A program made the position numbers and the translations under genes. A stretch of 18,204 bases of DNA, taken from positions 1 through 18,204 of the forward strand of contig PLYX01000063.1 of the NCBI GenBank assembly GCA_003151895.1, given 5' to 3'. The DNA comes from Solirubrobacterales bacterium. GTDB taxonomy: Bacteria; Actinomycetota; Thermoleophilia; Solirubrobacterales; Solirubrobacteraceae. The notes under the pieces are model-generated. The model searched no databases. It was given only the letters and a program-made list of their open reading frames with translations, and was not told the origin of the DNA. This document shows positions 7,093 through 13,088 of this stretch, one piece after another (position 1 is the stretch's first letter; each line of letters starts with the position of its first letter).

Positions 7093-7112
7093 TGATCGTC
7101 TTTGGACGATCA
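7093..7112. terminator. hairpin between convergent transcripts
   Basis: TGATCGTC TTTG GACGATCA is a perfect 8-bp stem with a 4-base loop. It lies 10 bases after the micro-ORF stop and 50 bases beyond the HD-GYP stop on the opposite strand, so it could terminate both. A smaller stem, AAGGC/GCCTT, lies near 7136-7149. Neither has a T-run. Confidence 0.5.
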
Positions 7113-7162
7113 GGACCGTGAGGCGTCGCCGAGCAAGGCGGCGCCTTTGGTCGTTAAGGGCC

Positions 7163-8569
7163 CTATCGCAGCGATGGCTCCGCAAGCGCGCGCGCGCGGC
7201 GCTCGAAGGCGAGCTCGACCTCGAAGTCGGCGTCGTCGCCGTGGGCGAGCGTGACGGGCCCGTCGCGCTCGAGCATCGTCACGAACGTCTCGACGATCTC
7301 GGGGTCGAGCTGGCGGCCGGCGACCCGCCGCAGCTCGGCAATCGCGTCCTGGGGAGTCATCGGCGAGCGGTAGGTGTTGCGCGCCGTGAGCGTGTCGTAG
7401 ACGCTGCACACCGCGATGATCCGCGACGCGAGCGGGATCTCGTTGCCGATCAGTCCGGCCGGGTAGCCGCTGCCGTCGATGTGCTCGTGGTGGTACAGGA
7501 TCGCGTCGGCCACCGGCCCGTAGCCATCGAGGCGTCCGACGAGCGTGGCCCCCTCCTGCGGGTGGCGACGAACGACCGCCCAGTCCTCGTCGGAGAGGAC
7601 CTCTGCGTGGAGGATGCGGTCGGGGAGCGCGAACTTGCCGATGTCGTGCAGCAGGCCGGCGGTGTGCGCCAGGTCTTGATCGGCCTCATCACAGCCCATC
7701 CCGCGCGCCAAGGCGCGCGCATAACGGGCGACAGCGGCGGCATGGCGGGCGGTCATGCGGTCTCGAAGCGCGAGCGTCTCGACGAGGGTTACCAGCACCC
7801 CAAGCTGCATCGAGGCGAGTCGCACCGAGCGGGCCCCCAACTGCTCGGCACGGTCCTCGGACCGCAGCAGGGCGCGAGAGAGATATTGGAAGATCAGGAT
7901 TACGACCACGACGCCGACAAGCGCTGGATAACCGAGGTTTGTGTACGCAACCGCCAGTATCGCCGCGAGGATCGCGGCTGCGAACTGACCGGGCAGCATC
8001 GGTATGAAGAGGGTGCGAACCTGCATCGCGAGGCCTCGTCCCTGAAGCACTCGCTTCTGCATTGCGATCAAGGCGAAGTTCACGACATTCGTCACCACGA
8101 AGGTGCCGAACACGATCAGCGCGAACGTCGCGCTTTGTGTGGTGTGCTGGATCGTTGGGCTATGGACGTCGCCGACGACAGCGCGTACGAGAAGGCCGCC
8201 AAGCAAGGCGAACGCGACATACGTAGCGAGGTTTGACAGACACACCGCCGGTGCCGGCCGGCGAGTGAGCGAATCCGCAGTGATTGCCACTATGGCGATG
8301 GCGACCGCGGGAGCTGGCCCTAGCAGCGTCATCGCAAGCACGAGCGCTACGAACCCCGCAGACAATCTCTGGCTGCCCACGGTGATCTCCAGGTACTCCC
8401 CGAGCATACTCAGGGCGAGCAGCAGCGCGACGAGTTCCGGCGGGCTCCAATCGACGCTCGTCGACATCAGGACCGCCGCGCCGAGACAACCGGACAGCAG
8501 CAGCACCTGACTGGTGTTGTAGAGCAGGTGACTCCGTCGCCGCAGGAGGTTCATCGCTGAGACATGCAT
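7163..8569 (-). CDS. membrane-bound HD-GYP domain protein (probable c-di-GMP phosphodiesterase)
   Basis: HD-GYP proteins hydrolyse cyclic di-GMP to pGpG or GMP with a two- or three-metal centre. The 468-aa product has about 230 N-terminal residues with several hydrophobic segments (probably 6-8 membrane helices), resembling MASE-type sensory regions, then a C-terminal HD-GYP domain. Motifs are TARHAAAVARYARALA, LLHDIGKFALPD with His308-Asp309, and HHEHIDGSGYPAG with GYP at 368-370; all key residues are present. The ligand of the membrane part is unknown. The start could be 8569 or Met6 at 8554; neither has a strong ribosome binding site. It lies 37 bases after the MFS gene on the same strand and may be co-transcribed with it. 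Confidence 0.88.
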   Translation of the reverse strand: MHVSAMNLLRRRSHLLYNTSQVLLLSGCLGAAVLMSTSVDWSPPELVALLLALSMLGEYLEITVGSQRLSAGFVALVLAMTLLGPAPAVAIAIVAITADSLTRRPAPAVCLSNLATYVAFALLGGLLVRAVVGDVHSPTIQHTTQSATFALIVFGTFVVTNVVNFALIAMQKRVLQGRGLAMQVRTLFIPMLPGQFAAAILAAILAVAYTNLGYPALVGVVVVILIFQYLSRALLRSEDRAEQLGARSVRLASMQLGVLVTLVETLALRDRMTARHAAAVARYARALARGMGCDEADQDLAHTAGLLHDIGKFALPDRILHAEVLSDEDWAVVRRHPQEGATLVGRLDGYGPVADAILYHHEHIDGSGYPAGLIGNEIPLASRIIAVCSVYDTLTARNTYRSPMTPQDAIAELRRVAGRQLDPEIVETFVTMLERDGPVTLAHGDDADFEVELAFERRARALAEPSLR

Positions 8570-8606
8570 AGGCCTGTAGTTCTTAACGGCCGACGTGGCG
8601 TCGTAC

Positions 8607-9905
8607 TTAAGGCGCGGTGGACGTGCTCACCAGGCTGGGCTCGTTCGCGACGGCGGTCTTGTCCTCCCTGGTCGAGCGCAACCCGCGCATCGGCAGCCGA
8701 AGGAACGCGATCGTCGCGAGGCTGGCGACCGCGCCGGCCACGACCATCGCCACACGCGGCGAGCTCAGCGCGGCGATGCTCCCGCCGAGGATGAACCCGA
8801 TCGCCGGGCAGAGCGCGTTCAGCGAGCCGACCGCGCTCATCAGGCGGCCATGCAGCGCTGCGGGCGTGAGTTGCTGTACGGCGCTGATGAGCGATGGCCA
8901 TTGGATGCCGTTCCCGATGCCTCCGATGACGGCTGCGCTGCAGGCGATCGCCAGCGTCGGAGCCGCCGCGAATCCAAGATAGGCAAGCCCGACCAGCAGC
9001 GTTCCGCCGGTGAGCATCGGCCCCAGCGGCCGGCGTACCGAGCGGGCGAACACGACCGCCCCGAGCGCGGCGCCAACGCCCCACGTGGCCACGAGCAGCC
9101 CGTAGCCAAGGTCGCCCGCGTTCAACGTGGACTTCGCGTAGAGAACCTCGACCGGCTCCACCGACGCGAAGAAAACCAGCGCGATCGCCTGGATGGTGAA
9201 CAGGACACGCAGCGCCGGCACCGCGTGCAGGTGCTGCACGACCGCGAGCAGACGAGTGCGGATCGAATCTCCGCTCGTCTCCGCGATATGCGTGCTCATC
9301 CGCAGCAGCAACCCGGCGCATACGAGGAATGTGAGCGCGTCGAGGAGCAACGCCACCGGCCCCCCGACGGCGTGCATGAGCGCGCCGCCGATCGCCGGCC
9401 CGATCGCGAAAGCCCCCATGAACGCGAAATTCAACGCGGCGCTCGCCTGTCGCTGAGCGGCCTCGGTCGCCGCCTGCCGCGCGTGCGGATCCAGCTCTGA
9501 GCCGGCCCCTGCGATGGCTTCGCTGACCGACACACGGGCCGCCGAGGCACGAACCAATGCGGTCGCCGCCACCGCCACCACCCCGTCGATCGTCACGAGC
9601 ACGAGCACGCCCGCCAACCAGAAGTGCCAGAGCAGGGCGGCGAGAGCGACTGTGAGCAGCGCCTCCAGCACGTACAGCCAAGTGAGCTGTCCGTGGCGCG
9701 GGGAGCGCTCGGTGCGGGCTACCAGCACCGGCGCCAGTAGCGCCGGTAGCAGTCCTCGCGCCACGAACAGACCAGCCGTGGCGACCGCGCTGTGCGTGTG
9801 GTCGTAGACGCCCAAGGCCAGCGCGACATACCCGAACCAGGTACCCAGTTCGTTGACCGTGTAGGCAAGCAGGATTCTCCGCAGTCGGGAAGACTTGGGA
9901 AGCAA
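8607..9905 (-). CDS. MFS transporter (EntS/MFS_3-like exporter)
   Basis: A 432-aa integral membrane protein with about 12 hydrophobic segments. It starts SSRLRRILLAYTVNELGTWF and has GLLPALLAPVLVARTERSPR between the first helices, as in the EntS/MFS_3 branch of putative drug or siderophore exporters. Other landmarks are GAFAIGPAIGGALM in the middle and VVIGG-like, Gly-rich helices in the second half. Charged tails face both ends. The substrate cannot be read from sequence. The start is a TTG at 9905, supported by GAGAGG five bases upstream. No regulator of a drug-efflux type (TetR or MarR) lies next to it. The HD-GYP gene follows after 37 bases. Confidence 0.85.
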   Translation of the reverse strand: MLPKSSRLRRILLAYTVNELGTWFGYVALALGVYDHTHSAVATAGLFVARGLLPALLAPVLVARTERSPRHGQLTWLYVLEALLTVALAALLWHFWLAGVLVLVTIDGVVAVAATALVRASAARVSVSEAIAGAGSELDPHARQAATEAAQRQASAALNFAFMGAFAIGPAIGGALMHAVGGPVALLLDALTFLVCAGLLLRMSTHIAETSGDSIRTRLLAVVQHLHAVPALRVLFTIQAIALVFFASVEPVEVLYAKSTLNAGDLGYGLLVATWGVGAALGAVVFARSVRRPLGPMLTGGTLLVGLAYLGFAAAPTLAIACSAAVIGGIGNGIQWPSLISAVQQLTPAALHGRLMSAVGSLNALCPAIGFILGGSIAALSSPRVAMVVAGAVASLATIAFLRLPMRGLRSTREDKTAVANEPSLVSTSTAP

Positions 9906-10031
9906 GAACGCCTCTCGACGCTGGCGGTGGCTGGGCGGTTGGTCGCCGGGTGGGCGGCATTCTAGGGCGGACCGCCGACGACATGTTGCAAGACCGCTAC
10001 ATCTCGGCCAGACCGCACCCGTGCCGGCGTT

Positions 10032-10091
10032 CTACACGGTCGCCACGTCGACACCCACCGGCGTGCCGGTCGAGCCGGCGATGCTGCTCAT
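10032..10091 (-). CDS. 19-codon frame overlapping the small membrane ORF stop
   Basis: MSSIAGSTGTPVGVDVATV begins at an ATG that overlaps the TGA of the preceding small frame (ATGA), and nearly all of its codons end in G or C. It may be a coupled micro-gene or the original C-terminus of the preceding protein displaced by a frameshift. There is no family evidence. Confidence 0.15.
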   Translation of the reverse strand: MSSIAGSTGTPVGVDVATV

Positions 10092-10285
10092 GGCCGGTCG
10101 CGCAGCAGGCGGGGCGGGACGTCGATCGGGTACGGGCCATCGTGCGTCCACGCGCTCTCGCCGGTGAGCGAGGCGAGCTCTGCTTCGGTGTCGTTCGTCG
10201 CGGCGGCGCGAGCGAACACCGAAAGCCCCTTGGCGCTCACGGCGGATATGGCAATCCATGTGAGCGCGACGCCAACGTCAACCAT
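10088..10285 (-). CDS. possible small single-pass membrane protein
   Basis: A 65-aa hypothetical product. The N-terminus MVDVGVALTWIAISAVSAKG is hydrophobic and could be a membrane anchor or signal peptide; the rest (TNDTEAELASLTGESAWTHD, then a Pro/Arg-rich end) looks soluble. GGGAG lies about 8-9 bases before the ATG. Codons toward the 3' end have high G+C at third positions. I do not recognise a family. A longer frame from 10348 exists but lacks a ribosome binding site. It could be spurious. Confidence 0.35.
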   Translation of the reverse strand: MVDVGVALTWIAISAVSAKGLSVFARAAATNDTEAELASLTGESAWTHDGPYPIDVPPRLLRDRP

Positions 10286-10411
10286 CGCGTCGTCTCCCGA
10301 TGGCGATCGTGGCATGTGCGTCTCTGGAAGGCCAACGACGGCCGTCATGAAGAAGTTCTCGCATCGCTCATGAATGATGGTGTCCGCAAGGTCGCTTGTC
10401 TGTAGGGCGGG

Positions 10412-10458
10412 GGGTGCCGATCGTGTCGTCCCAAGGGTGCCGACTCGTGTCGTCCCAA
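10412..10458. repeat. abutting tandem duplication (23 and 24 bp)
   Basis: Two copies lie head to tail, 10412-10434 and 10435-10458. They are identical except for one extra C in the second copy (CGACTCG against CGATCG). Both begin GGGTGCCGA and end GTGTCGTCCCAA. It may be a recent slippage or element scar, or a pair of protein binding sites. Confidence 0.7.
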
Positions 10459-10529
10459 ACGGGCAGGCGGCCGAGGTCGAGTCGAGCCCGCGGGTTGCGG
10501 TGTGATCTGTGGCGCGCTTGGCGTACTTT

Positions 10530-10549
10530 GGGCGTATCTCGGTACGCCC
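10530..10549. promoter_or_regulatory. inverted-repeat operator candidate upstream of the response regulator
   Basis: GGGCGTATCTCGGTACGCCC has perfect 7-bp arms (GGGCGTA/TACGCCC) with a 6-base spacer, and a further direct half-site GGCGTA at 10520-10525, 11 bases from the first arm. It is centred about 47 bases before the gene start, where an activator or autoregulator would bind. NarL-type regulators often use 7-bp half-sites beginning TAC. Confidence 0.5.
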
Positions 10550-10571
10550 TGTATGCCGTCCGCGAAGCCGC

Positions 10572-10577
10572 TACGGT
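10572..10577 (+). promoter_or_regulatory. -10 hexamer of the response regulator gene
   Basis: TACGGT fits TANNNT and ends 9 bases before the ATG, so the transcript would have a leader of only 2-3 bases. There is no ribosome binding site and no good -35 box, consistent with an activator-dependent promoter using the repeat just upstream. Confidence 0.35.
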
Positions 10578-10586
10578 TAGCGGTGC

Positions 10587-11243
10587 ATGGCGGCTGAAGC
10601 CCCCGGCGTTGACCGGCCCATCGACGTGATCATCGCCGACGACCACGCAGTGGTGCGCGACGGCATTCGCGCCGTGCTCGAGCGCGAGGCCGGCGAGTTC
10701 AGGGTGGTTGCCGAGGCCGGCGACGTCCCCGCGACGATTCGCGCGGTGAGGGAGTTCAAGCCCGATCTGCTGACGCTTGACCTCACCATGCCGGGCGGAT
10801 CGAGCCTCGCCGCCCTGCCGACGTGCTTCGTGGCGCACCCGACGCTCGCGGTCGCGATCCTCACGATGCGCGAGGACCCCGAGTATGCGCGCCAGGCGCT
10901 GCGCGCCGGCGCGCGCAGCTACGTGCTCAAGGAGGCCGAGCCCGCCGAGCTGCTGCAGGCGTTCCGTCTGGCGGTCGCCGGGCGAAATTATCTGCACCCG
11001 CGGCTGGGAGCGCTGATGGTGACCGGCGAGGGCGACCAGCAGGACGGAGTCGCGCTCAGCGAGCGCGAGCGCGAGGTGGTTCGCCTGATCGCACTCGGCT
11101 TCACAAACCCGGAGATCGCCGAGCAGCTTCACGTGGCCGAGCGCACCGTGAAGACCTACCGGGCGCGCGCCATCGAGAAGCTCGGGTTCTCCTCGCGGGC
11201 GGAGATAACCGCCTACGCTCGCAAGCTCGGTCTCGTCGAGTAG
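10587..11243 (+). CDS. NarL/FixJ-type response regulator
   Basis: A 218-aa two-component response regulator. The receiver domain (about 12-130) has the acidic pair Asp18-Asp19, the phosphorylation site Asp65 in LLTLDLTMPGG, Thr in AILTMRED and Lys115 in YVLKEAEP. A LuxR-type helix-turn-helix follows from about 152, with LSEREREVVRLIALGFTNPE, then IAEQLHVAERTVKTYRARA and IEKLGFSSRAEI. All phosphorylation residues are intact. It ends 33 bases from the end of a histidine kinase gene on the opposite strand; that convergent pairing makes this kinase the likely partner. The promoter region carries a 20-bp inverted repeat that may serve autoregulation. Confidence 0.93.
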   Translation: MAAEAPGVDRPIDVIIADDHAVVRDGIRAVLEREAGEFRVVAEAGDVPATIRAVREFKPDLLTLDLTMPGGSSLAALPTCFVAHPTLAVAILTMREDPEYARQALRAGARSYVLKEAEPAELLQAFRLAVAGRNYLHPRLGALMVTGEGDQQDGVALSEREREVVRLIALGFTNPEIAEQLHVAERTVKTYRARAIEKLGFSSRAEITAYARKLGLVE

Positions 11244-11276
11244 CGACCCGGACCTCGATGGTCCGCTCGGAGCCGC

Positions 11277-12383
11277 TCAAGCGGGGGACGGGCGGCCGGC
11301 CAGCGGCACCGTCAAGCGCACGGTGGCGCCGCCCCCCGGAGCCGGCACGAGCTCGAGCTCGCCGCCCACCAGCTCGGCGCGCTCCCGCATTCCGGAGACA
11401 CCGAAGCCGCCCTTCAGTTCCTCGGCTGGCGTGCGCGGCCTGGACGGTCCATCATCCGGGAGGCCCTCACCGTCGTCGGTCACCGTCGCCGTCACCCTGC
11501 CATCGCGCTCGCTGACGCTGATCACCGCACGTGTGGCTTTCGCATGGCGGCTGACGTTTGTGAGAGCCTCCTGCACGACACGGTAGAGGGTGCTCTCGAG
11601 CTCGGGGTCCAGGCGTCGCTCGCCGTCGCCAAGCTCGATGTCGGTGCGGATCTCCAGGCCGTCGATCGCCTGAGCGCGGCGCGCGAGCGCCTCGAGCGCC
11701 GGGACCAGCCCGAAATCGTCCAGAGCGGCGGGACGAAGCTCGGTGATCAGATGACGCAGCCCGTCGATCTCCTCTCCGAGGCCCTCGAGCACCGTATCGA
11801 CGGCCGTGCTCAATGCAACCTGGTCGCCGAGGTCGCGGGCGTTGGCGAGCTTCAGCCGCAGAGCTCCGAGACCCTGCACGATTTCGTCATGGATCTCCCT
11901 GGCCCAGCGTGTGCGCTCGCGCTCGCGAGCCTCCATGCCGAAGCGCAGCCGCTCGATCTCGACCGAGCGCTCGGCGGCCAGCCGCTGCGCGACGCTTGCC
12001 GCAAACGCGTTCAAGGCGCGACGGTCGGGGTCGCGGAAACCGCTGTCCTCGCGTGCCGCGATCACCAGCCCGCCGCCCTGACCATCCAAGCTGAACGGCT
12101 CGACGAGCACGGCGCGGGCTTCGAGCCCCAGCTCGTGCAGCCACGTCGCTTCCTGACCGCGCGGTCGGTCGAGTGAGAGGGCCTTGCCGGTCATGTAGAG
12201 CGCGCCGAGGGCGCTGCCCTCCATCGGGAGCACGCGCACGCGCGCCGACACCCGGCCGCTGGATGCCGCGACGCGCAGCTCGCGGCGCTCCTCGACCACC
12301 ATCAGCAGCGTCGAGGCGTCGAGCAGCGCGAGACCTCGATCGGCCATCAGACGCAGCAGCCACAGCTCGGACCCGGAGAGCAC
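11277..12383 (-). CDS. GAF-domain sensor histidine kinase (HisKA_3, NarL-type)
   Basis: A soluble 368-aa kinase. An N-terminal GAF-like domain (about 5-145; LLRLMADRGLALLDASTLLM, EGSALGALYMTGKALSLDRP) would sense a small molecule or redox state. Then come a HisKA_3 dimerisation helix with the phospho-acceptor His165 in REIHDEIVQGLGALRLKL and an HATPase domain with VVQEALTNVSRHAKA (N box), TDDGEGLPDD (G1) and GGFGVSGMRERAELVGG (G2). It has no membrane segment. The assigned start is a GTG at 12383 with no ribosome binding site, 9 bases after the TAA of the GGDEF-like gene and in the same reading frame. Translation may depend on reinitiation, or the two may once have been one protein. The likely partner is the convergent regulator. 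Confidence 0.9.
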   Translation of the reverse strand: MLSGSELWLLRLMADRGLALLDASTLLMVVEERRELRVAASSGRVSARVRVLPMEGSALGALYMTGKALSLDRPRGQEATWLHELGLEARAVLVEPFSLDGQGGGLVIAAREDSGFRDPDRRALNAFAASVAQRLAAERSVEIERLRFGMEARERERTRWAREIHDEIVQGLGALRLKLANARDLGDQVALSTAVDTVLEGLGEEIDGLRHLITELRPAALDDFGLVPALEALARRAQAIDGLEIRTDIELGDGERRLDPELESTLYRVVQEALTNVSRHAKATRAVISVSERDGRVTATVTDDGEGLPDDGPSRPRTPAEELKGGFGVSGMRERAELVGGELELVPAPGGGATVRLTVPLAGRPSPA

Positions 12384-12392
12384 GGCGTGGGA

Positions 12393-12956
12393 TTATGAAC
12401 GTCTGAGCACCGGCGGCTCGCCGGTGGCGGCCCCGGGCTCCCCGGAGGGGCCCGCCGCTTGCCGGTCGGAGGGGTCGTGCCGCTGGGCCGCGAGGCGCGT
12501 CTGTGAGAGCAACTGCTCACCGGTGAGACCCTCGCGCCAGGCGGCTATGCCCATCGATATGCGCAGCGGCCGGCGCTTGCCGTCCACCTCGACCTTGACG
12601 GCGTGCAACCGGCCGAGCGCGCGGCGCGCGACGATCTCGCCCCGCCGCTCGTCGGCTCCGGGCAGCACCACCAGCAGCTCGCCCTCCGCGGCGCGGCCGA
12701 TACGGTCGAAGCGACGCAACTCGCGCCCGAGCGCGGCGCCGAGGTAGGCAAGCGCCTGCGCGGGAAGGTCCTCACCGTGGGTCTGTGCGAGATGCTCGAC
12801 GTCGTCGAGGCTCACGAGCAGGCAGCTCAGCGCGGTGTGGTGACGCCCGGCTCGGTTGACCTCCTCGTCCAGACGTGCCGCCAGCTCCAACGAGGAGAGG
12901 CAGTCCGGCGGGCCGGTAGGTGTGCGAGTGGAGTGCTGGGGGTCGCTGGCAACCAT
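12393..12956 (-). CDS. degenerate GGDEF domain protein with retained I-site-like motif
   Basis: About 187 aa with a diguanylate-cyclase-type fold: LSSLELAARLDEEVNRAGRH, then LSCLLVSLDDVEHL, LAYLGAALGRELRRFDRIGR, and ISMGIAAWREGLTGEQLL near the end. The catalytic GGDEF position reads AEGEL (residues 90-94), so it should not make c-di-GMP. The inhibitory-site motif RxxD is present as RRFD (81-84) at the usual five-residue distance. Such proteins can act as c-di-GMP receptors (PelD is a known example). The ATG at 12956 is preferred over a GTG at 13073, which would lie 15 bases from recN; neither has a ribosome binding site. The kinase gene follows in frame after TAA and three codons. The C-terminal tail is Pro/Gly/Ala-rich. 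Confidence 0.75.
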   Translation of the reverse strand: MVASDPQHSTRTPTGPPDCLSSLELAARLDEEVNRAGRHHTALSCLLVSLDDVEHLAQTHGEDLPAQALAYLGAALGRELRRFDRIGRAAEGELLVVLPGADERRGEIVARRALGRLHAVKVEVDGKRRPLRISMGIAAWREGLTGEQLLSQTRLAAQRHDPSDRQAAGPSGEPGAATGEPPVLRRS

Positions 12957-13088
12957 GCCGATGGATGGATGAAAGGTGTACTGAGCCGCCTTCTGTGGCG
13001 GGCCATCTGCCGTGTCCCTCAGACTATCGACCCATTCCGGCCGTGACGCGAGCAGGGATCCGTCGGTGCGCACTGGTACACATGTCCT

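Larger units (their letters stand above)
6975..7112 (+). ncRNA. putative small transcript with a five-codon reading frame
   Basis: This stretch lies between a plausible + strand promoter and a strong hairpin, in a gap of about 450 bases between two genes on the other strand. It contains a 7-bp stem (CCGTCGC 7017-7023, GCGACGG 7047-7053) whose 3' arm abuts the ribosome binding site GGAAGGAG (7052-7059). The latter is followed after six bases by ATG GGC TGG AAG GGC TAA (7066-7083). It may be a small RNA, a leader-peptide unit or a remnant. The boundaries are inferred. Confidence 0.35.
9906..10586. other. 680-base region with little coding evidence
   Basis: Between the MFS start and the response regulator I see no complete conserved gene. 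It contains a possible 65-codon - strand gene with a 19-codon frame overlapping its stop, a tandem duplication (10412-10458), an inverted repeat in the regulator's promoter region (10530-10549), and otherwise unassigned sequence. Lower G+C at third positions in the open frames suggests eroded or non-coding DNA. Confidence 0.5.

Noticed and set aside
7010..8236. 408-codon + strand frame opposite the HD-GYP gene
   Set aside because: Its product is Arg/Glu/His-rich with no recognisable domain and lies antisense to a gene with complete HD-GYP motifs.
8551..9984. 477-codon - strand frame across the MFS gene
   Set aside because: Longer than the MFS frame but Arg/Gly-rich with no membrane pattern; the alternative frame encodes a clear 12-helix transporter with a TTG start and ribosome binding site.
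10372..10458. CRISPR-like or insertion-sequence-end reading of the tandem repeat region
   Set aside because: Only two copies with no spacer and no transposase or cas gene nearby; recorded simply as a duplication.
12960..12972. Short GATG tandem repeat upstream of the GGDEF-like gene
   Set aside because: Three units of four bases are too few to treat as a meaningful repeat or phase-variation tract.
13019..13073. GTG at 13073 as start of the GGDEF-like gene
   Set aside because: It would leave only 15 bases to the divergent recN start and add a region with no domain features; ATG at 12956 keeps the whole domain and leaves room for promoters.
13040..13088. Possible LexA (SOS) box before recN
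   Set aside because: ACATGT is present near 13080 but neither the TCGAAC-N4-GTTCGA form nor another clear LexA consensus can be found.
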